Positions 17,731 to 29,070 are shown, counted from the stretch's first letter. The stretch is DNA of 64,000 nt from Ceratorhiza oryzae-sativae (GCA_030998015.1 JARWMV010000233.1:930001-994000), one strand, 5' to 3'. The notes: generated by a model not told the origin, from the sequence alone. Program-made: numbers and translations.

Positions 17731-18633
17731 ATGGTTCGACTTGCTGCATTGCTTTTGCTCGTTCCGGCGGCGTTGGCGTTTGACTATACGATCGGGGTGG
17801 GCAAGGACGAGACAACGTGAGTCTTGTCGATCGCTGTGTCTCTCTAGTGCGTACCGAGCTGAGAGTCCGATAGCGGCAAAGTCGGAATGGGATTCGACCC
17901 GAGCTCTGTTCGCCCTCAGGTGCGTGGTACAGCCTGACAACCAAGTGAGCTGCGCCTCATGCTGTTTCATCTAGGCCGGCGACAGAATCGTGTTCGAGTA
18001 TCGCGCCGGAAGTCACAGTGCCGTTCGTACGTCTGCCCTCCTGCGTGCTACCCATTGCCTAATGCGTAGCGCTGTGTAGAATCCACGTTCAAGGATCCAT
18101 GCATCCCCATGCCTGGCGGCTACAACTCGGGGGTACAGACTGTTCCCGACAGCACTCCGGTCGACGCGTCTGGGCTCCCGACCACAGTGTACATCGTCCA
18201 AGACACCAACCCAGTGTGGTTCTTTGATCAGGCCGGGGGATTGTGCACCAAGGGCGCTGTTTTGTGAGTATGTTTGGGTCACTGTTGGTAACTTCATGCT
18301 GATAGGCTGGAAAAAAAAAAGCTCGATCAACCCCGAGTTGACAGGTGCGCATTCAATTATGAATTTAATGTGATAAATATTGACAGCATTCATACGTTAG
18401 GCACCCAAACGGCTGGCCAATTCCGTGCCAACGCCGAGGCATCCGATCCTTCGACCGCCTCGGTCGCTCCCACCTCGGCTGGTGCTTCTACCGGCCCCGC
18501 GTCTCAAGCAGCTTCGACCACCGAAGCAGCGCCATCCGCCAGCGCCAGCCACAACGGGGCTTCCTCCGACCGCTTGGCAGCATTCTCGATGGGTGCCTCG
18601 TTGGCCGCCTTGGGAGCATGGCTCTACGCGTGA
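17731..18633 (+). CDS. Secreted cupredoxin-like, Ser/Ala-rich GPI-anchored protein
   Basis: Extracellular protein of the fungal plastocyanin-like family. It has a signal peptide (MVRLAALLLLVPAALA), a beta-sandwich region read across several short introns (YTIGVGKDETT, GFDPSSVRPQ, AGDRIVFEYRAGSHS, FKDPCIPMPGG, NPVWFFDQAGGLCTKGAV), a Ser/Thr/Ala-rich stalk, and a hydrophobic end (LAAFSMGASLAALGAWLYA) typical of a GPI-anchor signal. Family members with a type 1 copper site usually show a Cys, His and Met in the stretch occupied here by FFDQAGGLCTKGAV. Those residues are not in the expected places, so copper binding looks lost. Function unknown; similar proteins occur on hyphal and spore walls. 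Confidence 0.78.
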
Positions 18634-18960
18634 TTTTACCAGACACTCGCTTGATTGTTTCCTCACAGTTCCAAGCACGGACTTGGCCTTCTGATTAGTA
18701 CTGTACCTCGTTCCAAATACCATTCATTAATGGCAATTCCGCATGCTCGTTGGAGAAATAGCGATCAGTCGTGCCTTGAAGAAACTGCCAAGACCATATG
18801 CACACCAAGCTATATCCGGAATCCCGGCGCTAAGCACTAGGTATTATACGACACCAATGGCCTGATCTCTGCGGCTCGCCTCGGCTGCCGGCTGTTCGCC
18901 CCTCTCGCAGGCTGCGCTTTCCCAGCAATCTCCCCTTGTTCTCTGCCACGACAGCAGACC

Positions 18961-21108
18961 ATGAAGTTCAACTCGCCCCTCCCCGTCAGGTATGTCGTTC
19001 GCGCTGGCCTTGGTCGTTGGTCAGCCTCATAACGTGTGTGCTATCCAGTGTTCCGAAAGAGTGCGAAAAGGCCACCAAAATCTTGCTTTCGTTCGTCGAC
19101 TCTAGAAACGACGGCCTGGACGGTGTAAGTCCAAATTCTCACCCCCTCCCAGCTAATCAATCGTTGTTCATCCAACCACGCCGTTAGCTCATTCCCCGAC
19201 AAGTCCTCGAGCAAGCACACGGATTTGCCATTTTTACCGTCGTCAAAGCAGGCTTCCTCTTCTCTGCTCGAGCAGGGAGCGGAATTGTCATTGCACGTTT
19301 GCCAGACGGGAGTGAGTGGTCCCGACGGTTTACGTATCTATGACCGCCACGTTACTGACTTGCACCTTTCTTGACCCGTTTGACAGCATGGTCAGCGCCT
19401 AGCGCTATCGGCTCGGCGGGGATGGGCGTGGGTGGACAAGCAGGTGCAGAGATGACCGACTTTATCATTGTTCTCAACACACGAGCCGTAAGTCCCCGTC
19501 TCACTTGACTTGACTCGATTCCTCACCCCGCGCATGCCTCCGTAGGCTGTCAGGTCATTCATGTCTGCCGGCTCTGTTACACTCGGTGGAAACATGTCTC
19601 TGGCAGTGGGCCCCATTGGTCGAAACGGGGCTGCCGATGTGGCGCTCAACACAAAAGGCAAGGTCGCTGCCATGTATTCGTACAGCAAGACCAAAGGGCT
19701 CTTTGGTGGGATCAGTGTCGAAGGCTCGATTATCGTCGAACGACAAGACGCTAACGCTATCGCATACGAAGCCGACGTCACTTCCAAACAGCTCTTGAGT
19801 GGAGTGATCCCCACTCCACCTTGGGCTCAAGGTCTTGTTCGGGCGCTCGAGAGGTGCACTGGCCTTCCGACTGGTCAAAAGTGGATACAGGAGGACCGAA
19901 CGGGCAGCGATGTCAGTGGTGGATATCACTTTGGTGGGGTGGGATCGTCGAGCAGCGCATCAAGCCCGAGGGGTGGGATTATCGATCGCACCATGGATCG
20001 CACGAAGCGAATTTCGGGCACGTTCTCCCCCTCTTGGGGCAAGAAGAAGAACGCGACGAGCTACTTTCCCGACCAGCAGGACGACTATGAAGATGCCCCG
20101 AGCGCCGTTCGATCACCCTTTGCGTCCCCGGCCGACAACCGACGATCCATGTCCTACAACGCCAATAACCGTTTGAACGGGTTTGACACCCACTTTGAAT
20201 CCGACTTTGATCCAAACGCGCGTCGCTCAAACTCGACGCGTCCCTCGACCGAGTTCCCACGCAAGTCGGCTGAAGACTACGAGACTCGCATGCGTCAAAA
20301 TGCCTCACCGTACAGCGCTTATGGCGGCCCCTCGCCGACCCAGACCCAGTTTGCGGATATTTCTGCTCAACAGCGTCTTGCGCTCAATCGGAACGACTCG
20401 TGGAAGAGCACCGCCGGGTCGTTCTTTAGAGGCAAAGACAAAGACAAGGACAAGGACACGGAAAACGGACGGTCGAGTTCAACGTTTGGTGTTGGCGGAT
20501 GGGCCTCCAAGTTTTCTGGACGAGACAACAACAACGGCGACCGCAAGAAGGGCCAGTTTGATCTCATGACCGGGGACTCGGACCACGACGACCGTGATCC
20601 GTTTGGTTCATCGGCTCGAGACCGTTCAGGGGTCCGAGAGAGCTTTGAAAACGGAAACGGGAACAACAGCAAACGGGGGTTCTATCCTGGGCTTGTCGAG
20701 ACGGACTGAATATGGCGAACAAGAACGCCGATGTCTGGGAGGACGATCCGTTTGGTGCTAAACCAAAGAGGCAGCCGACTCCGAAGCTCTTTACCAAGCC
20801 TGGGTTGGCCGGACCGCAGACGGAAGGCGTAGCTAGGGCAATTGCGTTGTTTGATTTTGTTGCGCAAGAGGTACGCTGAATGACTGTTGGTTTTACGCGT
20901 TTTGCTGAGCGGCCGTCACTTCTAGTCTGGAGACTTGTCTTTCAAAAAGGGCGATGTGATTGTCGTGCTTAAAAAGACAAATTCCATGGATGACTGGTAC
21001 GTCGCTCCCCAGATCGAGCCATCATAATCTAACTTGGGTTCTAGGTGGACAGGCAAGCTCGACGGCCGAGAAGGCATTTTCCCAGCGAATTTTACAGAGG
21101 TTGTATAA
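18961..21108 (+). CDS. SYLF (DUF500) and SH3 domain protein, Ysc84/Lsb4-like
   Basis: Actin-patch/endocytosis protein. The N-terminal SYLF domain is read over introns: ECEKATKILLSFVDSR, QVLEQAHGFAIFTVVKAGFL, SARAGSGIVIARLPDG, APSAIGSAGMGVGGQAGAE, VTLGGNMSLAVGPIGRNG and SYSKTKGLFGGISVEGS. A long polar, Asn/Ser/Asp-rich linker follows. The C terminus is an SH3 domain: ARAIALFDFVAQE, GDLSFKKGDVIVVL, DWWTGKLDGREGIFPANF and a stop at 21106. SYLF binds phosphoinositides and actin in yeast Ysc84. The linker frame stops at 20707-20709 (GLVETD then TGA). One added base there continues the frame into NADVWEDDPFG and the SH3 domain (see findings). Confidence 0.85.
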
Positions 21109-21299
21109 AAATTGGTGTATCCCCCCCTTCCAAACACGCTTGTATTAATACCTTGGCTGTCTGACATTTTCATCTGGATGTTGTGCGCGTTGCGACATTT
21201 TATTCAAAATTATCGTGTATATTGTTCTCGAAACAAAGGCAAGAATTAGATTGGTTTCATTACTAAATTCAATCCCCCGTCACTCCCAAAATATAACAC

Positions 21300-23921
21300 T
21301 CAAGCCTCTTTGTCAGCCCACAAATCTAGAATTTTCTTGGCGGCGGCCTGCACGACTGGCTCCTCCTGGTCCGCATCCGTTGCGACGATGCCGCTCAACA
21401 CCGGCTTCATGTCATCCTTGACCTTGTCTGCTACTTGATTCGAAGACGCATCGTTGGGTTGTACACTACCAAAGAGCGTGCAGACGTTTGCACGAAGCTG
21501 AGGGGGGAAGCTCTTGTCCTCGTTCTTGAGGATGACTCGGAGCATATCAAGCAAAATAGGCTGTTGAAGTGGTGCGCTTTCGTCCTCAGAAGGTCGAGCA
21601 CCCGTAACCAGTGCCATCGGAACGTCCAGCTCATGAACGAGCGCACCGAGAACATGCGGCGCTACAGGCACGATTCAGCCCAAATCGCTCACAGAGCAAA
21701 AAAAACGCGATGACACTCACCACCGGCCCTTTGGCTCCCCAAAAGCGTGAGCGCTACAATTCCTTCGTTCAAAAGCACTGGATACTTTCTGCTCCGCCCG
21801 ACGAGCTCTGCCAACACCATCGCGCTGTGCGAATTCGAGAGCCGGTGTACCGCCCTGCGTCGTTGAGCGGCGGTGACCATGATGCTTTCTTCTGCTCCAG
21901 CAGGCGACCAGAGCGACTTGACGGCGTTGGACAAGACGCGCGCAGCTTCGGATTTGAGCGCAACGGTATCGGAGCGGTGCGAGAGGTTGATCACTTGGTC
22001 CATCCCGCTCACGACATCGTCGTCTTCGGCTGAATCTCGTGGGGAGAGGGGGGAGATGGGTGAAATGGCGGACGCGGCGGTGGGTGGTGGGAGAACAAGT
22101 CGGACGGTGTTGCTCACTAAAAGTCGAGTTGGATTGAGTACGGGATACATAGGGGCTCAACCGAGTGCTTACCATTGTTCAAGCACAAGTGCTTCGCGAT
22201 ACCCACGGCAGAGATCTGAACCGCCTCTGCCCGGTCAGATTCGCTATCCCAGATGTTCGAAGTCGCTAGAGCCTCGAGAACGCCTGCGTCGCCTAGCACA
22301 ATCTTGTTTGAAGTCGGTTGCGCAAGGTGCTTGAGCAATCCGAGTACACCGTGTTTGACCTTCATGTCGGATGATGGGTTAATAAACGGAACAAGATCTG
22401 GGACGATCGAGGACGGAGGCGAGACGAGTGCTATACAATAGTCATCTATGCGGTACATTAGTACAGATCACCCCAGGCCAAAAGCAGACTACTCACCGCG
22501 ACGAGCCAGGTTCCCGAGCGTAAGCGTGGCGCAAATGACCAAATCATCCCGCGCATCGCTCGAGCTTGCAGTCCTGTACTGCTTGATCCAACCCAAGAGC
22601 GCAGCGACAAACCATCCGCCGGGCGCTCTCCGGTTGCCTCCATCCAGCTGAGTATCATCCCAGAGGTACGAGATCGCCTTGTCTTCGCCCGCGATCGTGA
22701 CCAACGCCTTGATGATCGCGCCCTTGCATAGTCCAACCGTCTTTTCCCACTTGGCCTTTTCCTTACTATCAGCCGTATGCCAGTCGGAAAGCGGTTGAGC
22801 GAGCTCAATAAATCGGAGGATGGTGCGCAAGTAAGCCGACTCGTGAGCAATCGCCAATCGGATGGCTTCCGAGTCCAGCGTGAGGGACTCGAGGAGCATG
22901 CACGATGCTTCGAGGGCTTCAAGGTCCTGCGGCGATGAGGTCCGGAGGAGAAACTGCTGGGTCGGGGTCGCTGGTCGCGGTTGGAGTCCGCGATCCTTGG
23001 TTGGCAAAGATATCGAGGGGTTTGATGAGGTACGGTAGGCATGAGGGGGCAAATTCGGGGGTTGGCTCTAGGTTGGGTACATGCTCAGTTTGTGCACTCG
23101 AGGATCACACGACAACTCGTACCCAAGTCATGCAGAGAATCAACCAGTCGACGGACCCAAGACGACAAACCGCTTCGCCATGTCCAGGCCTCGGGTTCTT
23201 CTTCTCCCGAAACGGTCTTGGTCCATGAACCTACGTTGTATATCTCGGTTGCTAGTTTTAAAACGATTCGCGGAGTGTCGAGTTCGATAAACTTGGCTCG
23301 CATCGTGTCTGTCGACACGCATAAGTCCAGGCCAAAACGCGATTTAACTATGAAACTTGCTGTTTTTCATGCTTGCGTTTAGGAGGAAACCTACAGAGGT
23401 CCTGGCTACCTTGAGTCATCTAAATCTAGTTCAAGCGACTCTTGGCCATAGTCGTCGAGTGCTGAAAGTACAGCATTTACAAGGCCAACATCTAGGAGCT
23501 TCTCCCGGTTTCCATCTAAATGAGCGGGCGATTAGACTCTGGGAGTGGTGTTTTTGAGGGGGAAAAAAAGACTGCCATGGTCATTACACAGGTTTGCCGC
23601 AACACGGAGCAGCTCATATGCAGTGCTACGAGTCGACCCCGTTGGGCGAGCACTGTTACCTGTCAGAGTGGCTTTCCAGACCGCGAGAAGGGCTTCGGGG
23701 AGCTCCGACTGGTTGAGTCGATCGCGTGTATTCGCTAACGACGGTAGAATCATGCTCAGTCGGGTAGCTGATGTCAGACCTGACAAACACACCTGCCGAC
23801 TTTTCTCTAAGAGCATTAGCGATCGCTTGCAGCGAAGTTTCTACTGTCTTTAGGTCTGGACTCGCGCCTTGGACTGCGTAACGATATTCTGGAGGAATTG
23901 GTCTATCTGGGTTTCAGCCAT
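21300..23921 (-). CDS. Armadillo-repeat protein, SmgGDS (RAP1GDS1)-like
   Basis: Predicted all-helical armadillo protein. Helical repeats are seen over several exons: ALLAVWKATLTG, AYELLRVAANLCNDHG, YLRTILRFIELAQPL, GLLKHLAQPTSNKIVLGDAG, VLSNAVKSLWSPAGAEES, SAMVLAELVGRSRKYPVLL and a C-terminal block ending KKILDLWADKEA. The layout (leucine-rich helices, ANLC motif) resembles the small-GTPase dissociation stimulator SmgGDS, but I cannot exclude another armadillo family. The likely start at 23921 reads MAETQIDQFLQNIV. Its frame ends 23 codons later, while the next helix (SPDLKTVETSLQAIANAL) lies in another frame one base away (see findings). Confidence 0.62.
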
Positions 23922-24362
23922 GGCACAGAGGAGGGTGGTGGGGGCGAGTAAGCTAGGGCTGGATGAGGCTGTTCGCGGCCGTTCATCAGTGTGGCTGTGT
24001 ACATTTTAGCGCCTTGTAAAGTGCGCATAAATCGACATTTCAGCATTTTTGGCCGGGCTCCGAGCATACGTTCAGCCTTTGTGTACCCGGGGGAGGTTTC
24101 GGTGCATATAGAATCGTTTGGACGTCCACGGGCGTACGAGGCTGGGTGCAGATGGTTTCGGAGCCTCGGGCAGATGGGGGGCCGGGCCGGAATTTTCAGA
24201 TGGGAGCACAAGGCATATCGCAACTTCGCGAGCCATTGGTAGCACGTTACGTAGAGGAATATGGGCATGCAGCGACGATCAGATCTGGCGCGGAGAATAA
24301 CGGCACAACTTTGTTGGGGCGTTTCCCGCCGCCCCAACCCAACTAAGCGCATCACGAATATG

Positions 24363-24370
24363 TATAAAAG
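24363..24370 (+). promoter_or_regulatory. TATA box of the desaturase gene
   Basis: TATAAAAG lies about 108 bp upstream of the desaturase ATG and is followed by a C/T-rich leader. This is a typical layout for a strongly expressed fungal gene. Confidence 0.6.
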
Positions 24371-24470
24371 TGCTCGCTACCCCACGTTCTCCCCCCCACC
24401 GCCCTCTCGCCCCAGCGACCACACCTGGTCTGTCCCATAGACTCGATCCACCCGGTTCGACACAAAATAG

Positions 24471-26211
24471 AATGGCTGCCCCTGCTGGCCCCCAGCGCCG
24501 CGCTGCAGCGCCGAAAAACGCAGAGCGCGACACGGTGCCTGTCGACCTGAACATCCCGGACAACTATGTGCAGCACACGCTCGAGACGACCAAGCCCTCC
24601 CGCCGGTGACGCTGCAGAACTGGTGAGTGCCGGGGCCTGCGCCACCCGCCCCAACGGATTTTGCGGTTTTCTCGCGCACGTGACGCTGACGGAAATGTGC
24701 AGGTGGAAGGAGCTCAACTACCTGAACTGCGTGCTCGTCGGCGTGACGCCGCTGATCGCGCTGTACGGCGCATTCACGACGCGGCTGCAGTGGCAGACGG
24801 CGCTCTTTTCTGTCTTTTGGTACTTTGTCACCGGCCTCGGCATCACCGCCGGCTACCACCGCCTGTGGGCACACCGCTCGTACAACGCCTCCAAGCCCCT
24901 CGAGTATGCCCTCGCCATGGCCGGCGCCGGCGCCGTCCAGGGATCCATCAAGTGGTGGTCGCGGGGCCACCGCGCCCACCACCGCTACACCGACACCGAC
25001 CTCGACCCGTACGGCGCCCACCACGGCCTCGTCTGGTCCCACATTGGTATGTTGTTCGATGCTTGGCTTGCGGCCCCCCAACTCATCGTTCCCCACAGGC
25101 TGGATGATCTTCAAGCCCCGTCGCAAGCCTGGTGTCGCCGATGTCTCTGATCTGTCGCGCAACGAGATCGTCAGGTGGCAGCACCGCTGGTACCTCTGGT
25201 TGATCCTCCTCATGGCCTTTGGTGTCCCGACCGTCGTCCCTGGCCTCTGCTGGGGCGATTGGCGCGGCGGCTACTTTTACGCTGGTGCCGCTCGCCTCTG
25301 CTTTGTCCACCACTCGACCTTCTGCGTCAACTCGCTTGCGCACTGGCTCGGCGAAACTCCCTTTGACGACAAGCACACGCCCCGCGACCATCTCATCACC
25401 GCGCTTGTCACCATCGGCGAGGGCTACCACAACTTCCACCACCAGTTCCCGATGGACTACCGCAACGCTATCAAGTGGTACCAGTACGACCCCACCAAGT
25501 GGTTCATCACTGCCATGTCCTGGTTCGGCCTCGCTAGCCACCTCAAGGTGTTCCCTGACAACGAGGTCAAGAAGGGCCAGGTCACCATGGAGCTCAAGAA
25601 GCTCAAGGCTCGCACCGAGAACATCGAATGGCCAAAGAGCTCCAACGACCTGCCTGTCATCAGCTGGCAAGAGTGTAAGTCGTTATCGTCTGATCCATCA
25701 CGCATATACTTATTCGATTCCTACAGTCCAAGCACTCGCCAAGGAGCGCAACCTCGTCCTTATTTCCGGATTCATTCACGACGTCTCGTCGTTCATGGAG
25801 GAGCACCCCGGTGGCCGTCACTTGCTCTCTAAAAACATCGGCCGGGACGCAACCACTGCTTTCTTTGGCGGTGTCTATGACCATTCCAACGCCGCTCACA
25901 ACCTCCTGGCCATGATGCGCGTCGGTGTCCTCCACGGCGGTCTCGAGCTCGAGTCTGAAAAGGCTGTCCCACCGTCACAAAAGCTTCGCATCGTCTCGCA
26001 CAAGGAGCTCGCTTCCCTCACCTCGGAGAACGGCACCTACGCTGGCGATGTTTCGCAGCGCCGACCCGAGTCGCCCATCATGTCCGACTTTGGCAGCGAC
26101 CAGGGCCTGGCATCCAGCCCGTCTAGTGGTGGCGAAGAAGACGAGATGCCTCAGACCCCGACGGCCGAGCTTAGCTTTGAGCTTCCTTCGACGTCCAAGG
26201 TTGACGCCTGA
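24471..26211 (+). CDS. OLE1: Acyl-CoA delta-9 desaturase with cytochrome b5 domain
   Basis: ER-membrane stearoyl-CoA desaturase making palmitoleic and oleic acids. The three histidine boxes are present: HRLWAH, HRAHH and HNFHH. Hydrophobic segments flank them (NCVLVGVTPLIALYGAF; LWLILLMAFGVPTVVPGL). A C-terminal cytochrome b5 domain carries the haem motif EEHPGG and supplies electrons. Three introns; the last two are canonical and join SHIG to WMIFKP and WQE to FQALAKE. Codons are strongly C-ending, unlike most neighbours, consistent with high expression. In exon 1 the frame breaks at CCC (24595-24597): ETTKP is followed by a stop instead of LPPVTLQNW, which lies in the frame one base away (see findings). 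Confidence 0.95.
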
Positions 26212-26844
26212 GTTTTTCTGGATCTTTGTGCATCGGTTTGAGCTGGCATGGCATGGCATTATATGTATTTGTTGCAATTGCTTTCTTTTGAGACGACCTG
26301 GGACGAGATTGTTAATGGCGGGGAGTTGTTGAATATAGTAGATGTTGAATTGTTTATCCTGCGAAGCGTATGCTTTTACGGGGCGTAGAAATGTTACAAT
26401 TCTCCATGAAACTTTTTGTGTGTGTCACCTTGAGACGACTAAATCGACGGTCCGCGAGTAAGATGCTTAATACCCAGCATTGCTCAGAATGCGTCCAAGA
26501 TGGAATCCCGAGCCAGAGTGGCCAAGGGGAAATTAGACGTTACTCCAGTTCCTCCTACCCCCCTACAAGCGTCTCACCTGGTCCAGTTGGGTAGCACTCA
26601 CGTGCGTGCATATACTCAATCAAAAAGACTTCTGACTTCATAGCGCCCAAGGTTTACATACAAACATCCCATCATATATGCCGAGCGTGGTCCTGCTTGA
26701 TATAGTTTCCAATTGAATAGCACCAACCTCTTGATTGATATTCTCGGCCGACCGGCCTCCTGTTACAGGAGGTTCCCCTATCCACTTAATGGACCGTGCG
26801 TCCCACAGACCGACTTACCAGCCACCACAACCACGACCGCCACC
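26212..26844. other. Intergenic region, no gene seen
   Basis: About 0.6 kb holding the 3' UTR of the desaturase and the promoter of the next gene. No motif-bearing frame, repeat or RNA gene recognised. Confidence 0.5.
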
Positions 26845-27562
26845 ATGCCCAACGCGTCGTACACCGCATATCACCTTCCTACCCGCTGTCGATCGACCCC
26901 TCCCCCAACCTCCCCCCTGGAGTGCGGCGCCTCTGTCAACCCAGGTGTCCACTCGATTCAACTCGTCGACCTCATGCTTGGTGCCCATAGTCAGGTCACT
27001 GAACGCGAGGTCGAGTTTACAACTGTAATGCTCGGCGCCGTCGCCGCCCTAGTAAGCCCCTCTATCTCGCTCTCTCTCCTCTCTCTCCATCAGCTAAAAC
27101 ACCTCTTTCTCTCCCTCTCCTCCCCATGGGCCAAACACCCCCTATTCCAACTTTCCCTACGACCCCGTCCCCTCCCACTTTGCCAAGCGCGCGCTCCATT
27201 CGCCAGACCTCATCCATGCCCTCGCCGATTCTCCCGACACGAGAATGGACGTGAGCGAGCTCGATGACGGGATGGCATTTGAGTGCATGGTCAAGCGCAT
27301 CTTTTTTTTTCCAGTTTTGTATGGGGACGTGCGCCTTGACTCGAGCGGCTTTTGCTGCGGGGCGGTCGAGCACCTTTGAACGAGGCCGGACGAGATGTTT
27401 GTCAAGCACGAACATTACCTCGTTGCGCACGAGTTCCATAGGGAAAAGGAAAAGGTAGCAAAGAGGGCGGAGGACCTCAAGATCAGGAAGCAAAAGGCGG
27501 CGGTGTCGAGAAAGCTGACAATGTTCGGCAAAGCGCTGAAGAAGAGAAGGGGCCGATTGTGA
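26845..27562 (+). CDS. Unknown protein, reading frame broken
   Basis: Begins at an ATG in a good context (CCACCATGCC): MPNASYTAYHLP, then a region with NPGVHSIQLVDLMLGAHSQV and VEFTTVMLGAVAAL up to a clean donor (GTAAGC, 27052). After a 45-nt pyrimidine-rich intron the next coding block is FPYDPVPSHFAKRALHSPDL then MDVSELDDGMAFECMVKRI, but it lies in another frame. The final block (FVKHEHYLVAHEFHREKEK to KKRRGRL) follows an in-frame TGA near 27377. So at least two breaks separate protein-like blocks. The C terminus is highly basic and helical. I do not recognise the family. It could be a recent pseudogene or a gene with sequencing errors. Confidence 0.45.
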
Positions 27563-27754
27563 TTTGTCGGTGAGTGCATAAATTGTGCTTGAATATGGAT
27601 GGGTAGGATCATGTCCAATCTAGTGTCGACTAGATGCGTAAAGGTGCAGTAGAATGGGAGCGCGTTTTTTTTATGGTGACAGTCGTTTTGCGTCGAAGAG
27701 TCGTAGGAGCTGAAGAAAAGGAGCGGCGAGGTATATGCAAGAGCCTCGCCGCAC

Positions 27755-27794
27755 AGCTTGCCCTCTTTTTTTTTTTTTTTTTCGAGGGCAGGCT
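27755..27794. repeat. Inverted repeat with a T17 loop
   Basis: AGCTTGCCCTC (27755-27765) pairs with GAGGGCAGGCT (27784-27794) over 11 positions with a single T-G wobble. The loop is 17 T plus one C. Seen directly in the sequence; whether it is transcribed is unknown. Confidence 0.7.
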
Positions 27795-28430
27795 GCAGTC
27801 TGGTCTCTGGGAAGGCACCGGCATGGAGACGAGTTAGTTGACTCTTTGGAGTCACGCGCTGCTCGTTGACGGTCGGTCACTGGGCGACTGGGCGAGGGAT
27901 GGCCGACGGGCTGCCCCGGCTCGAGGGGCCGACGCCGGTGACGATCGCTGTTGGAAAACAGGAGCGCGCCGGCCCCTCCATAGCTGGTGGGTTCTCGTGC
28001 TAGATTTTAGTGGTTTTGGTGCTAACTGAAGTATACCAAGGACGAGGGGTGTGTCGGTGGGGCGCGCCCGTGAGCGCCTCGTCGGACTGGAGTAATCATG
28101 ACCAATGTGGTAAACTCGACCTATGCATTCTGTAATATAAAGGCGCTGCTCCTTTATATATTATGTTACGTCCATTTCGGCGGAATATGTGATCGTGAAG
28201 TCACAGCCACGCGAACTTGCATGGTGCCTCGAGAGGCAACAAAAGAAGGATAGATGCGTTCTAATCACAGCACAAAGTCTGAAACGCCCACGCCTCGTGT
28301 ATGCCGGCTCCGGGACTACTGTCAACTGAAATGTATGCCTGGCTGGGCACGACGTCATCAATGAACGCATGAAGATGAAAACGCGGCCCCAAGCATCATG
28401 TCATAGGGGCCAAGAGCTCCGCAACACACG

Positions 28431-28436
28431 TATAAA
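28431..28436 (+). promoter_or_regulatory. TATA box of the small coiled-coil gene
   Basis: TATAAA lies 86 bp upstream of the ATG at 28517 and is followed by a leader rich in CA and CT. Confidence 0.6.
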
Positions 28437-28516
28437 TCTCAAGCCAGACGATCTTCTCGTTACTCAACAACACTCGCACCCCTTATCTCGTAACCAACCT
28501 TCTAATCACATAAACC

Positions 28517-29070
28517 ATGCCTCTCTTCGGTGGCCGCAAATCTAAGGAAGCCGCCCCGGCTCCTGCTACGACCAATGAGACCCCCACTCGCTCCCGCTCC
28601 ATGTTTGCCCGTCGCCGCTCAAGTGAGAGCAGCACGAGCTCTGCCGACTCGAACAACCGCCGTCGTTCGGGCTCGTCTTCTGGCCGCAGGGGTTTCCTTG
28701 GGATGGGTGCCCGCAAGTCCGATCCTTTGGTTGCCAAGTAGGATAATCTCGTTATTTTCAGCTCTGCTTATGTTAACTTGAATATCCTTCTAGGGACCCC
28801 TCCGTGATGGCCGCCCGCCAGAAGCTCGCCGCGCCGAAGAGGCAGAGCGCGAGGCAGACCGTGCTCTTGAGGCTTCTCGTCGTGCAGTTGTCGCTGCTCG
28901 CGAGCACTGCAAGCAACTCGAGGCTCAGGCCGTTGAAGAGTGAGCACTCTCCTGTTCGTGTGATACGCTTTTGGCTCTAACTGTCTAATTTTAGGGGCCG
29001 CCTGGCCAAGGCCAAACGTACTGAAGCCCGTGGTCTCGGAAAGCAAGCCAAGGGTCTCGGTCGCCACTAG
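28517..29070 (+). CDS. Small basic, Ser-rich coiled-coil protein
   Basis: Conserved-looking small protein of unknown function. The N-terminal half is basic and Ser/Arg-rich (MPLFGGRKSKE; RSRSMFARRRSSESSTSSAD; SGRRGFLGMGARK). After the first intron comes DPSVMAARQKLA, then a charged helix (EEAEREADRALEASRRAVVA; REHCKQLEAQAVEE). The second intron joins to RLAKAKRTEARGLGKQAKGL and a final GRH. I recall similar proteins (DPxxxAARQK..., ending GKALGRH) from other Agaricomycetes, without a named function. The helix is one base out of frame with ARQKLAA near 28830 (see findings). The strong TATA box and short length suggest good expression. Confidence 0.7.

Larger units (their letters stand above)
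27563..28516. other. Intergenic region with poly-T hairpin
   Basis: About 0.95 kb with no recognisable gene. It holds a 17-T run inside a hairpin (separate entry), a GC-rich patch around 27860-28070, and the promoter of the coiled-coil gene at its right end. Confidence 0.5.

Noticed and set aside
24377..25213. A 278-codon open frame on the minus strand opposite the desaturase
   Set aside because: It mirrors the strongly C-ending codons of the desaturase on the other strand, has low-complexity Gly/Val/Glu composition and no motif.
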